Assembly (NCBI RefSeq): GCF_024691275.1
Contig: NZ_JAILNU010000100.1
Coordinates: 51,996 to 115,995, forward strand
Origin: Ruminococcus sp.
Lineage (GTDB): Bacteria > Bacillota > Clostridia > Oscillospirales > Ruminococcaceae
DNA length: 64,000 nt
Reading direction: 5' to 3'
Shown here: one piece after another, positions 1 through 9,132 of the stretch
Numbering within the stretch: the stretch's first letter is position 1
Layout: each line of letters starts with the position of its first letter
The notes under the pieces: generated by a model
What the model was told of the DNA's origin: nothing
The model's input: only the letters and a program-made list of their open reading frames with translations
The model's database searches: none
Translations under genes and position numbers: made by a program

Positions 1-1
1 A

Positions 2-1204
2 AGAAAGCTCTACGGACAGATATGCTCCGCATGGTTCGGACACCCCGAACGCAAACTGAAAATGATAGGCGTTACAGGTACTAACGGTAAGACTACCATT
101 ACTAATGTTATAAAGCATATCCTCATGAAGAACGGTCACAAGACAGGTCTTGTGGGAACTATACAGAATGAGATCGGCAATGAGGTCGTCCATACCGATA
201 ATACCACACCTATGGCTTACGACTTCATGCAGCTTCTCGCAAAAATGGCTGATGCAGGCTGCGAGTATGTGGTAATGGAGGTATCCTCCTTCGGACTGTG
301 CCAGTACAGGATAGGCGCTTCATATTTCGATATTGCGGTGTTCACTAACCTTACTCAGGATCACCTCGACTATCACAAGGATATGGAGGAATACTATCAG
401 GCAAAGAAGATGCTGTTCGATATCTGTGATACGGCAATTATCAATGCAGATGATGACTACGGCAGAAGACTTTACGGTGAAGTTGACTGTAAAAAGCTCA
501 GCTTCAGCGTCAGGGAAAATGCGGATTTTTATGCAGACGGCATAAAGATAAAGTCAACAGGTTCCAGCTTCTGGTTCTGCAGCGGTGATAAGTCTCACCT
601 TATCAAGGTGAGAATGCCGGGACTGTTCAATGTCTCGAATATAACGGCTGCAATAGCAGCCTGCCTTGAAGCAGGTCTTAGTATCGACAATATTATCCCC
701 GCTGTTGAAGAGTACAACGGCGTGAAGGGAAGATGTGAAGTCATTCCGACAGGCAGAGATTTTACCGTTATCTGTGACTATGCTCATACTCCCGATGCAA
801 TTGAGAATATTCTTCGCAGCGTTAAGGAGTATACGGAAAATGACCTGATCTGCCTTTTCGGCTGCGGCGGAAACCGCGATGCTGCAAAGCGCCCGAAAAT
901 GGCAAGAGCAGCAGCAAAATATGCCGATAAGCTCATCGTTACCTCGGATAATCCGCGAAATGAAGACCCCGATGCCATTATCAGGGACATTCTTGCGGGT
1001 CTTGAAGGACAGCAGGTCAACTATGATGTTGTAACCGACAGAAGAGAAGCTATATATCATGCCTTGAAAATTGCTGAGAAAGGTGATATAATAGTACTTG
1101 CGGGCAAGGGACATGAGGATTATCAGATACTTGCCGGCATGGAGCATATCCACTTCGATGAGCGCGAAGTGGTTGCCGATGGTCTTAAATTGCTCGATAA
1201 ATAA
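2..1204 (+). CDS. murE: UDP-MurNAc-tripeptide synthetase MurE (5' partial)
   Basis: Cytoplasmic ligase that adds meso-diaminopimelate to UDP-MurNAc-L-Ala-D-Glu in peptidoglycan precursor synthesis. The reading frame is already open at base 2, and the residues before the first ATG at 62 (ending HPERKLK) match the usual MurE stretch ahead of the ATP loop, so the true start lies left of the window. Visible motifs are the P-loop GVTGTNGKTT, the substrate segment TTP, the carbamylated-lysine region, and DNPRNED, the DNPR signature that selects meso-DAP rather than lysine. The next gene, mraY, follows after 23 bp. MurF, which usually lies between them, is absent here. Confidence 0.97.
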   Translation, partial: RKLYGQICSAWFGHPERKLKMIGVTGTNGKTTITNVIKHILMKNGHKTGLVGTIQNEIGNEVVHTDNTTPMAYDFMQLLAKMADAGCEYVVMEVSSFGLCQYRIGASYFDIAVFTNLTQDHLDYHKDMEEYYQAKKMLFDICDTAIINADDDYGRRLYGEVDCKKLSFSVRENADFYADGIKIKSTGSSFWFCSGDKSHLIKVRMPGLFNVSNITAAIAACLEAGLSIDNIIPAVEEYNGVKGRCEVIPTGRDFTVICDYAHTPDAIENILRSVKEYTENDLICLFGCGGNRDAAKRPKMARAAAKYADKLIVTSDNPRNEDPDAIIRDILAGLEGQQVNYDVVTDRREAIYHALKIAEKGDIIVLAGKGHEDYQILAGMEHIHFDEREVVADGLKLLDK

Positions 1205-1227
1205 AAAACTGGAGTTGTTATATTAAA

Positions 1228-2265
1228 ATGTCTTTCTGGGTAATTAATCTTGTCACAGCACTTCTTTCATTCGTGATAGCAGGAGTTTCGGGTATATTCC
1301 TTGTACCGTTCCTGCATAAGATAAAATTCGGTCAGCCTATCAAGACTGAGGACGGCCCTAAGTGGCACGCCAAAAAACAGGGAACTCCCACAATGGGCGG
1401 CTTCATGTTCATAATCTCAACGATCATAACCGCTATTGCAGGATACTGGATATACAGGTGGAAAACAGGGATAGATACCACTGACAGCGAAAGCTTCAAG
1501 ATGTTCTACCGCCTTCTCAGCTGTATAATATTTGCCGCTTCATTCGGATTCCTCGGATTTATTGATGACTATAAAAAGGTTGCCCAGAAGAAAAATGACG
1601 GTCTTACACCGTGGCAGAAAATAGCCATACAGGTAATATGCGGCGGAGGGTTCCTCTTTGCGATAAGATACTTTGGAGATAAGTCAACAAAAATCGACTT
1701 AGGTTTCTGGAGTACGCCTTCCCTGGGGATATTCTACTATATCCTTATGATGCTTGTGATAATATACCTTACAAATGCGGTTAATCTCACAGACGGAGTT
1801 GATGGTCTGTGCGGTTCGGTAACATTTGTGGCTATGCTGATATTCACAGTATGCTGCTCGATACTCAAACAGAATGAGATGACCTGCTATACCATGGCAC
1901 TGGCAGGAGGCTGCCTTGGCTTCCTCCTGTGGAACCTCAACCCTGCAAAATGCTTCATGGGCGATACGGGTTCTATGTTCCTCGGCGCTTCTGTTACAGC
2001 TATCAGTCTTATTCTTCATAAGCATCTGCTTATGATACTTGTTGCTCTTGTTTACATCATCGAGGCACTCTCCGTTGTTATACAGGTAAGCTACTTCAAG
2101 TATACAAAGAAGAAGTACGGAGAGGGCAGACGTATATTCAAGATGACTCCTATCCACCACCATTTTGAAATGAGCGGATTCAGTGAGTACAAAATAGTGA
2201 TAACTTTTTCGCTCTGCGGCATTATTTTCGGAGTTCTGGGAATAATTACACTGCTGGCATTCTGA
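1228..2265 (+). CDS. mraY: Phospho-MurNAc-pentapeptide transferase MraY
   Basis: Integral membrane enzyme that transfers phospho-MurNAc-pentapeptide to undecaprenyl phosphate, forming lipid I. The 345-aa product has about ten hydrophobic segments and the family signatures in order: FIDDYKK (about residue 110), NAVNLTDGVDGL (about 180), GDTGSMFLG (about 245) and PIHHHFE (about 308), which carry the catalytic Asp and His residues. Length is slightly above the family norm because of an extra loop near residues 75-90 (WKTGIDTTDSES). A modest GGAG lies about 14 bp before the ATG. It sits between murE and ftsW in one operon. Confidence 0.97.
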   Translation: MSFWVINLVTALLSFVIAGVSGIFLVPFLHKIKFGQPIKTEDGPKWHAKKQGTPTMGGFMFIISTIITAIAGYWIYRWKTGIDTTDSESFKMFYRLLSCIIFAASFGFLGFIDDYKKVAQKKNDGLTPWQKIAIQVICGGGFLFAIRYFGDKSTKIDLGFWSTPSLGIFYYILMMLVIIYLTNAVNLTDGVDGLCGSVTFVAMLIFTVCCSILKQNEMTCYTMALAGGCLGFLLWNLNPAKCFMGDTGSMFLGASVTAISLILHKHLLMILVALVYIIEALSVVIQVSYFKYTKKKYGEGRRIFKMTPIHHHFEMSGFSEYKIVITFSLCGIIFGVLGIITLLAF

Positions 2266-2300
2266 TGAAGATACATTAAGTCAGACCATAAGGAGGAAAA

Positions 2301-3578
2301 ATGGCTGCAAGCAATACTGAAAATAAAAAGCGTCCTGTATTCAGAAACGTGGTTTCCGGAGGCAGACGCGGAGATATAAGTCTGTCATTCTTTGCTTATG
2401 TAATGATACTGCTTGTAGTCGGTATCGTTATGATGTCCTCGGCAAGCTATGCGTGGGCATACAGTGAGCACGGCGGTGACGGACTGTACTATGCTAAGAA
2501 TCAGGCGAAGAATGCTGTTATCGGCTTCATCGCTATGATTTTTTTCATGAGACTGGATTATCACAATTTCAAGAACCTGAAAATACCTATGCTGAAAAAA
2601 CTGAATATTGCAAGCCTGTTTTATATCATAGGAGCTGTGCTGCTTATAGCCGTTCTTCTTATCGGTAACGATGAGGGCGGTTCTATGGGAGCTCGCCGCT
2701 GGATAGACATAGGCCCGCTCAACCTTCAGCCTTCTGAGGTGGCAAAGCTGGCACTTATCATATTCTTTGCCTACAGCATGGAGCGCGACGGAAAGAAAAT
2801 GGATACCTTTATGACAGGTGTTGTGAAATATGCCTGCATCATGGGCTTGTATGTGCTGCTCATAGCGCTTGAAAGGCACATTTCAGGTATCATGCTTATC
2901 GGCACCATAGCGGTTGCAATGATGCTCTGCGGCGGTGTCAACAGGAAACATTTCATTGCACTGGGCGCAAGTGCGATCGGTCTTGCGATAGCGTATGTCT
3001 CGTGGCAGGCGCAGATTCCCGGAAGTTACGTAAGTGTGCGTATAAAGTCATGGGATAATCCGTTCGCTGATAAGCTGGGCGATACATGGCAGACTGCAAA
3101 CTCACTCATCGCTATTGGTTCGGGCGGACTTTTCGGTCTCGGTCTCGGAAACTCACGTCAGAAGTATCTCTATCTCCCTGAGACAAAGAACGACTTCGTT
3201 TTCCCTATAGTTTGCGAGGAGCTTGGCTATGTGGGAGCACTGGCGATAATTATTGTATTCTTCCTTCTCGTTGTGGAAGGTTATTCTATAGCTGTACGCT
3301 GCAAGGATCGTTTCGGTATGCTCATCGCTGTTGGTATCACTACACAGATAGGCATACAGACAGTTCTTAACCTTGCCGTTGTCAGCAATCTGATACCTAA
3401 TACCGGTATCAGTCTGCCGTTTTTCAGCTACGGCGGTACTGCACTTATAATGCAGCTTGCAGAAATGGGCATAATGTTGAATATCTCACAGCACAGGTAT
3501 TATCCTGATGAAAAGCCCAAGATCCAAAAGAAGAAAAGGCAGAAGCAGATAAATGAAGCTGAGCCAAAAGGAGCATAA
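2301..3578 (+). CDS. ftsW: SEDS peptidoglycan polymerase FtsW/SpoVE
   Basis: Membrane glycosyltransferase of the SEDS family that polymerises lipid II with a partner class B PBP. The 425-aa product has a short basic cytoplasmic N-terminus, about ten transmembrane helices, the RWIDIGPLNLQPSEVAK loop typical of SEDS proteins, the ETKNDFVFP segment and the conserved SYGGTALI near the last helix, then a Lys-rich tail. A strong AAGGAGG precedes the ATG. Position between mraY and murG fits FtsW or the sporulation paralogue SpoVE, and sequence alone does not separate them. Its last codons carry the ribosome binding site of murG, only 2 bp downstream. Confidence 0.93.
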   Translation: MAASNTENKKRPVFRNVVSGGRRGDISLSFFAYVMILLVVGIVMMSSASYAWAYSEHGGDGLYYAKNQAKNAVIGFIAMIFFMRLDYHNFKNLKIPMLKKLNIASLFYIIGAVLLIAVLLIGNDEGGSMGARRWIDIGPLNLQPSEVAKLALIIFFAYSMERDGKKMDTFMTGVVKYACIMGLYVLLIALERHISGIMLIGTIAVAMMLCGGVNRKHFIALGASAIGLAIAYVSWQAQIPGSYVSVRIKSWDNPFADKLGDTWQTANSLIAIGSGGLFGLGLGNSRQKYLYLPETKNDFVFPIVCEELGYVGALAIIIVFFLLVVEGYSIAVRCKDRFGMLIAVGITTQIGIQTVLNLAVVSNLIPNTGISLPFFSYGGTALIMQLAEMGIMLNISQHRYYPDEKPKIQKKKRQKQINEAEPKGA

Positions 3579-3580
3579 GT

Positions 3581-4711
3581 ATGAGAGTACTCATTGCCTG
3601 CGGCGGAACAGGCGGACATATCAACCCAGGTCTTGCGATAGCAGATATTATCAAGAAAAAATATCCCGATACAGAGTTCCTTTTTGCAGGAACTCCAAAG
3701 GGCATGGAGGCAAAACTTGTGCCGAAAGCAGGATATAAGCTTGAAACTATCAAGGTCGCAGGCTTTCAGAGAAAGATCTCTCTTGAGAATATCGGAAGAA
3801 ACGCAAAGGCTGTCGCTTATCTTGTCACATCAGGCAGGAGAGCTGCGCAGATTATTGAGAACTTCAAACCCGATATCGCTATCGGTACAGGCGGATATGC
3901 AGCAGGTCCCGTTATCAGAAAGGCTGCAAGAATGGGAATACCTACGGCTATCCATGAGCAGAATGCGTACCCCGGCGTAACGAATAAGCTGCTTTCAAAA
4001 GAAGTGGACTATGTTATGCTCACGGTTAAGGAAGCGCTGAAATTTATGGACAAGAGCAAGTTCGAGTACAGCGTTACAGGTCTCCCCGTAAGAAGCAATA
4101 TCAATACTATGAGCCGAGAGGAAGCACGTAAGAAGCTGGGCTTCGATGACAGCTTCACTATACTTTCGTTCGGCGGCAGTCTGGGTGCAGGCTGTATAAA
4201 CGAGACCATGACCGAGGTCATAAAGTGGCACGTCGGCAAGGGACTCAACATAAATCATATCCACGGCTACGGCGGAATGGGCAAGGATACTTTCCCGCAG
4301 GCTATGCAGGAAGCAGGTATACCGCTCAAATCAGACAGACTTCGTATCACCGAGTACATAAATGATATGGACGTTTGTCTTGCAGCAGCAGACCTCGTTA
4401 TATGCCGTTCGGGAGCTTCAACTCTTGCAGAGCTTGAAGCGGCAGGAAAGGCTTCCATACTTATCCCATCGCCGATCGTTGCAGGAAACCATCAGTACCA
4501 CAATGCTATGGTGCTTGGAAATGCAGGGGCAGCTGTAGTCATCGAGCAGAAAGATGTTACCAATGATCGCATGATAGCCGAGATTGAAAAGCTCTACGGC
4601 GATCAGCCAAAGATAAAGGCAATGTCGGAAAGCGCTGCAAAGCTTCACCTTACCGATACCAACGAAAGAATACTTGCTGTAATTGAAAAGCTGTTGAAAA
4701 AAGCAAAATAA
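3581..4711 (+). CDS. murG: Lipid II synthase MurG (GlcNAc transferase)
   Basis: Peripheral membrane glycosyltransferase that adds GlcNAc to lipid I to make lipid II. The 376-aa product starts with the Gly-rich loop GGTGGHINPG, carries HEQN (about residue 126) and SFGGSLGAG (about 193), and has the donor-binding segment CRSGASTLAELEAAG (about 270) with the usual GNHQYHNA. These are all hallmarks of MurG. The ribosome binding site AAAAGGAG lies in the end of ftsW. The original 3' neighbour appears displaced: two AT-rich accessory genes now separate murG from murA. Confidence 0.97.
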   Translation: MRVLIACGGTGGHINPGLAIADIIKKKYPDTEFLFAGTPKGMEAKLVPKAGYKLETIKVAGFQRKISLENIGRNAKAVAYLVTSGRRAAQIIENFKPDIAIGTGGYAAGPVIRKAARMGIPTAIHEQNAYPGVTNKLLSKEVDYVMLTVKEALKFMDKSKFEYSVTGLPVRSNINTMSREEARKKLGFDDSFTILSFGGSLGAGCINETMTEVIKWHVGKGLNINHIHGYGGMGKDTFPQAMQEAGIPLKSDRLRITEYINDMDVCLAAADLVICRSGASTLAELEAAGKASILIPSPIVAGNHQYHNAMVLGNAGAAVVIEQKDVTNDRMIAEIEKLYGDQPKIKAMSESAAKLHLTDTNERILAVIEKLLKKAK

Positions 4712-4712
4712 T

Positions 4713-5651
4713 ATGGATATTTTGTTCTGTAATATCAAGGAGTACTCTTTTTATAATGGAGTGTAGGAAAAAGAAGCAAATATCGGCGAAGAGATAAATA
4801 ATTTCACTTGTTTAAATGGGACGTATTATGGATATGCAGTAGCCCCCGGAAAGGCGAAGATGTTGAATATAGCAATTCGTTTTTCAAATATCTATAACAG
4901 GTATAAGATGGATTCTTATGCAGATGATGTTCTTGTTGTATGGTTTGCACACGGAAAAATTGCAGGCTGGTATAAACACGCAAGAGTTTATGAAAATATT
5001 CAGACTCTATCCGAGGATACAGGGAGAGTTTATAGTACATACAATATCGTTTCAAGAGAGGCTGTTCTCATTCCTTTAGAACAGCGCGAGTATTGGGGAG
5101 TAAAATGGAGATACGTTTACTATCCGACAGATGACAGAGATAGAATTTTTGTTGAACGAGTTTTGGAGTATATAGATAAACATGAAAGATATCTCAGATT
5201 TGTCTCTCAGAAAAGCGAAGAAGAACTGAATAATCTTGACGAGAACAGACTTACAGGCGAAGATGTAGAGCATCTTGGCAAGTACCGCAGAAATCAGGAA
5301 GCTTTCAGGCGGCAGCTTATACGAAAATACGACGGAAAATGCTGTATATGTCCATGTGGGATTAATATGACGGAAGTGTTAATGGCGAGCCATATCAAGC
5401 CTTGGGCGGACAGTGATTGCAACGAAAAGCTCTCATCGTGTAACGGTCTGCTGCTGTGTCCGAATCACGACAAGCTTTTCGACAAGTTCTTGATTTCTTT
5501 TGACGACGACGGAAAGATACTTATTTCTGAGAAGCTGAAAAAGAATTCTCCTCATTTGTTCAATATCTCAAAAAATACACGCATAGAAGTTGATGAATCA
5601 ATGAAACCGTTCTTAGCATTCCACAGAGCTAAGTTTTTTGATAAAAAATAA
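4713..5651 (+). pseudogene. HNH-endonuclease-domain protein interrupted by an in-frame TAG
   Basis: From the ATG at 4713 the frame reads MDILFCNIKEYSFYNGV, then hits TAG at 4764-4766, and the same frame stays open to 5651. The sequence after the stop (EKEANIGEEINNF...) continues without a break in sense, so the first internal ATG (4860) starts inside the protein. The C-terminal third has an HNH_2-type nuclease domain: a CCICPCG knuckle, SHIKPWA, and LLCPNHDKLFD with the metal-binding His residues. The N-terminal half (VVWFAHGKIAGWYKHARVY) resembles a domain often fused to such HNH modules. Role unknown; defence or mobile-element function is possible. It starts 1 bp after murG. Either a nonsense-mutated gene, a sequencing error, or expressed from 4860. 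Confidence 0.75.
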
Positions 5652-5656
5652 ATAAC

Positions 5657-6550
5657 ATGACTAATTTTAAAAAAACATTTACAAACAAAATAATGCTTGA
5701 CAGCGGCGCTCTTAACGTATATACTGAGGGTAGCGGAAGTGTTACCATTGTTTTTATGTCAGGCAACGGGGTAACTTCTCCTATACTTGAATATAAGCCT
5801 GTATATCGCAGAATGTCGCAAAAGTACCGCATAGCTGTCATTGAAAAAGCAGGGTACGGATTCAGCGACAATATGACAACTCCGCGTACTATCGAAAATC
5901 TCGTCGGAGATGACAGGGAAGCGCTGAGGAGAGCTGGCATTGAGCCTCCGTATGTGCTCGCTGCACATTCATATTCGGGACTTGAAGCTGTGTACTGGGC
6001 GAATACTTACCCCAATGAGGTGAAAGCTCTGCTGAGCATGGATATGGGAATTCCAGATTATGCGCTGTTACAGGCAGATGAAGTTCCTGATGATAAGCGT
6101 GACAAGCTGCTTGAAAGATATCACAGATTCTTGAAACGGGTGGCTAAAGACGGCATTATTGCAAGACTTGTGAGAAATAAAGCCGAGAATGTCTCGGGAC
6201 TGCTCACAGGAAATGCACTGACAGATGACGAAAAAAAACTCTACCGCAGCCTTTTCTATCAGAATATCGCAAACCGCGAATTCGTTGAGGAATCGCGGCA
6301 GATGACCTATAATGCGAGAAAAGCAGTCGAAACAGGTGCTTTGAAGTGTCCGTGCTGCTTTTTTATAAGCGATATGAAGGGAATGAGCAAAAAAATATCA
6401 TGGCGGCAGGCAGGACTGGACTATGCCGAAAAATGCGGCGGAGAGGTCCATCTGTCCGATAAGGGGCATATGATGTATGCTTTTATTCCCGATGAAATGT
6501 CGGAAACTTTCGATAAATTCCTTGAAGCACACGACATAGGTGTGCAGTAA
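5657..6550 (+). CDS. Alpha/beta hydrolase
   Basis: A 297-aa protein without a signal peptide. It has the alpha/beta hydrolase order: early beta strand VTIVFMSGNG (about 30-39), EKAGYGFSDN, the nucleophile elbow AHSYSG (Ser near residue 104), a mixed helical lid, and a C-terminal GHMMYAF that supplies the catalytic His. Substrate cannot be read from the sequence; esterase or peptidase activity is plausible. It lies 5 bp after the broken HNH gene with no clear ribosome binding site, and the pair interrupts the cell-wall cluster. It is probably an accessory gene without a direct role in peptidoglycan synthesis. Confidence 0.8.
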   Translation: MTNFKKTFTNKIMLDSGALNVYTEGSGSVTIVFMSGNGVTSPILEYKPVYRRMSQKYRIAVIEKAGYGFSDNMTTPRTIENLVGDDREALRRAGIEPPYVLAAHSYSGLEAVYWANTYPNEVKALLSMDMGIPDYALLQADEVPDDKRDKLLERYHRFLKRVAKDGIIARLVRNKAENVSGLLTGNALTDDEKKLYRSLFYQNIANREFVEESRQMTYNARKAVETGALKCPCCFFISDMKGMSKKISWRQAGLDYAEKCGGEVHLSDKGHMMYAFIPDEMSETFDKFLEAHDIGVQ

Positions 6551-6602
6551 CATATATACCTTCCACGGCATACAATACATAAAAATGCTGTGGGGTGGTA
6601 TA

Positions 6603-7862
6603 ATGCAGAAATTTATAATAGAGGGCGGTAAAAGTCTGAGAGGTGAGCTTCCGCTTCAGGGCAGCAAAAACAGTTCGCTGCCTATAATGGCGGCAACACT
6701 GCTTAGCTGCGGCGAAAGTACGCTGCACAGCTGTCCTCAGCTGACCGATGTTTATGCAGCGGCGCGGATCCTTAACTGCGTGGGCTGCAAATGTTCTTTT
6801 TCGGGAAATACAGCGGTAATTGATTCAGCTGTGATCGAAAAAACAGAGATATCAGAGCAGCTTATGCGTGAAATGCGCTCTTCCATTATCTTTATGGGAG
6901 CTATGCTCGGAAGGGCAGGCGAGTGCGTGGTCAGCGTCCCTGGAGGGTGTGAGCTCGGACCACGCCCAATTGATATGCATCTTGCGGCTCTTGGAAAAAT
7001 GGGGGTCGATATCCACGAGAGCGGCGGCAGGATCATTTGCAGGATCGCATCAGGCAGGGCGAAAGGCGCAAAGATATCACTTGCTTTCCCGTCTGTGGGG
7101 GCGACAGAGAATATCATTCTCTGTGCGGTAACTGCCGACGGCGAGACCGTCATAAATAATGCTGCCCGTGAGCCTGAGATATGCGATCTGTGTGGATTTC
7201 TCAGGAAGTGCGGAGCTGAGATAAAAGGCGACGGAGAAAGCCGCATAGTTATAAAAGGAAAAAAACAGCTTCACGGCTGTGAATATAAAATAATGTCCGA
7301 CAGGATCGTTGCGGCAACATATCTCTCGATGGTGGCAGCCGCAAAAGGTGAGATCATACTTACAAATGCCTGCGTCCCCGAAACCGAGCCGTTCTTATCA
7401 GTGCTTGAGCAGACGGGGTGCAGTATTTATATGTCTGACAACAGGATATACCTGCGAAGCGGTTCGCGGCTGAAGGCTGTCAGGGAAAGGATAAGGACTA
7501 TGCCTCACCCGGGATTCCCGACAGATGCACAGGCTGTACTTATGGCAGCACTTGCTGCCGCTGACGGAACGAGCATTTTCGAGGAGAATATCTTTGACTG
7601 CCGTTACCGTCATGCCGATGCTCTCATAAAAATGGGAGCCGATATTCAGGTGCTTGGAAAAGTAGCTGTTGTAAAGGGCAGAGAAAAGCTTCACGGAGCA
7701 AATGTTCAGGCAACTGACCTGAGAGGCGGTGCCGCAATGGTCATCGCTGCACTGAGTGCAGAGGGAGCTTCCGAAATTACCCGAATATGTCATATCGACA
7801 GGGGCTATGAAAAAATGGAGTATGCCGTAAGACTTCTCGGCGGTGAAATGCGCCGCGTCTGA
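6603..7862 (+). CDS. murA: UDP-GlcNAc 1-carboxyvinyltransferase MurA
   Basis: First committed enzyme of peptidoglycan synthesis, transferring enolpyruvate from PEP to UDP-GlcNAc; it is the fosfomycin target. The 419-aa product from ATG 6603 begins MQKFIIEGGKSL and has GSKNSSLP with the conserved Lys-Asn pair. The loop VPGGCELG at about residue 116 keeps the catalytic Cys, so fosfomycin sensitivity is expected at that position. A longer frame opens at 6540, but the extra 21 residues are atypical and 6603 gives the normal family N-terminus. It lies 22 bp before the chosen divIB start. Confidence 0.96.
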   Translation: MQKFIIEGGKSLRGELPLQGSKNSSLPIMAATLLSCGESTLHSCPQLTDVYAAARILNCVGCKCSFSGNTAVIDSAVIEKTEISEQLMREMRSSIIFMGAMLGRAGECVVSVPGGCELGPRPIDMHLAALGKMGVDIHESGGRIICRIASGRAKGAKISLAFPSVGATENIILCAVTADGETVINNAAREPEICDLCGFLRKCGAEIKGDGESRIVIKGKKQLHGCEYKIMSDRIVAATYLSMVAAAKGEIILTNACVPETEPFLSVLEQTGCSIYMSDNRIYLRSGSRLKAVRERIRTMPHPGFPTDAQAVLMAALAAADGTSIFEENIFDCRYRHADALIKMGADIQVLGKVAVVKGREKLHGANVQATDLRGGAAMVIAALSAEGASEITRICHIDRGYEKMEYAVRLLGGEMRRV

Positions 7863-7884
7863 GGCAGAAGGATTTGGAGTAAAT

Positions 7885-8946
7885 ATGAAAGATGTCGAAA
7901 AAACAAATGTCGAAAGGCTGAACAGCCGTAAAAGGATAAGACGGCGCAAAAGAATGATGAATGTATACGGACTCGTTGTTATACTTCTTGTTCTGACCGC
8001 AGGTATTACAATAAGCTATACATTCCTGTTCAATATCAACGAGATACGTGTTTCGGGAGAATCGGATATGTACTCGGCTGAGGAGATAGTTACGGCTTCA
8101 GGCATAAAAGAGGGGGATAATCTGCTGCGGCTCGATGCAAAAAAGAGCGAACAGCGTATCCTCGATGAGCTCTTATATGTTGAGACAGCAAAGGTGGACA
8201 GAGATTTTCCGTCATCACTTGAAATAACTGTTAGCCGCTGTATCCCCGCATTCAACGTCAATTACGGAGAGGGAACTCTTCTCGTAAGCAAAAAAGGTAA
8301 GATCCTTGCGGACAACGGATTCATTACCGACGGCCTTCCTATTATATATGGCTTTGATCCCGCAGATACTTCGGCAGGAAAAACTATCGAGTCGCTGAAT
8401 ACCCATAAGAATGAGGCGTTTCAGGCTATAATAAGCACTCTGTCATCAAAAAACGACGACAAGATCTCAACAGTTGATATGAGCGATGAACATTCCATTA
8501 TAGTCAATTACAAGAATGGCATCATCTTCAAAATGGGCAACTGGAGCGATGTGGAATACAAGCTCAATCTTGCCGAGACAGTAATGAATGAGGACTACGT
8601 CAAGGGTAAGAAAGGCTATCTCAGAATGATCGGATCGAATCAGTGCAGCTTCAGAATGACCGACGGACCTGTTATTACAGCAGGTAAGACTGAAACAACA
8701 ACTCAGCCCCTTACCGATGCTAACGGCAACCCTATCGCCAAGGGCGAGCAGAATCCCGATCAGGAAGCAATTTTTGACCGCGCAAATAAGCGTGAGGACA
8801 CGACAACAACGGAAGCGAATGCGTATAATGATTCAAATAATGCATACGATAACTACGACGACGGCAGCCAGTGGCAGGACAACAGCGGAAACGCCGATTA
8901 TAGCGGACAAAACAGCTATGATGACGGCTCATATCCGCAGTGGTGA
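7885..8946 (+). CDS. ftsQ: Division protein DivIB/FtsQ with a long disordered tail
   Basis: Bitopic divisome protein: basic cytoplasmic N-terminus (SRKRIRRRKR), one transmembrane helix (about 30-52), then an extracytoplasmic POTRA domain (INEIRVSGES...) and beta domain, as in FtsQ/DivIB. ATG 7885 is chosen over the frame-open 7843 because it has the GGATTTGGAG site and does not overlap murA. The last 60 or so residues after the beta domain are rich in Asn, Asp, Tyr, Ser and Thr (for example NAYDNYDDGSQWQ) and look disordered. They are absent from typical family members. It lies between murA and ftsZ. Confidence 0.88.
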   Translation: MKDVEKTNVERLNSRKRIRRRKRMMNVYGLVVILLVLTAGITISYTFLFNINEIRVSGESDMYSAEEIVTASGIKEGDNLLRLDAKKSEQRILDELLYVETAKVDRDFPSSLEITVSRCIPAFNVNYGEGTLLVSKKGKILADNGFITDGLPIIYGFDPADTSAGKTIESLNTHKNEAFQAIISTLSSKNDDKISTVDMSDEHSIIVNYKNGIIFKMGNWSDVEYKLNLAETVMNEDYVKGKKGYLRMIGSNQCSFRMTDGPVITAGKTETTTQPLTDANGNPIAKGEQNPDQEAIFDRANKREDTTTTEANAYNDSNNAYDNYDDGSQWQDNSGNADYSGQNSYDDGSYPQW

Positions 8947-9030
8947 CAAAATTAAAAATGTACAAATCATATAGTTGCTACTGCTCATTATTGTTTAATT
9001 CGCTGAAAATAAAAAATGTTTTATTTGCAC

Positions 9031-9059
9031 TTGAAAAAAATGCATCAGTATGCTAAAAT
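9031..9059 (+). promoter_or_regulatory. Sigma-A promoter for ftsZ
   Basis: TTGAAA (9031-9036), a 17-bp spacer and TAAAAT (9054-9059) preceded by TGC, an extended -10. It lies about 70 bp before the ftsZ start, so ftsZ can be transcribed apart from the upstream cell-wall genes. Confidence 0.75.
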
Positions 9060-9132
9060 ATAAAGTGTATTTATAGGTTAATATATAAATTTAGATGATT
9101 TATAAGGATAATAAACAGTAGGAGGAGTTCAA

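Noticed and set aside
554..1153. 199-codon open frame antisense to murE, and similar long frames opposite other genes
   Set aside because: They lie fully inside strongly supported genes, lack ribosome binding sites and have Cys/Ser/His-rich compositions typical of shadow frames.
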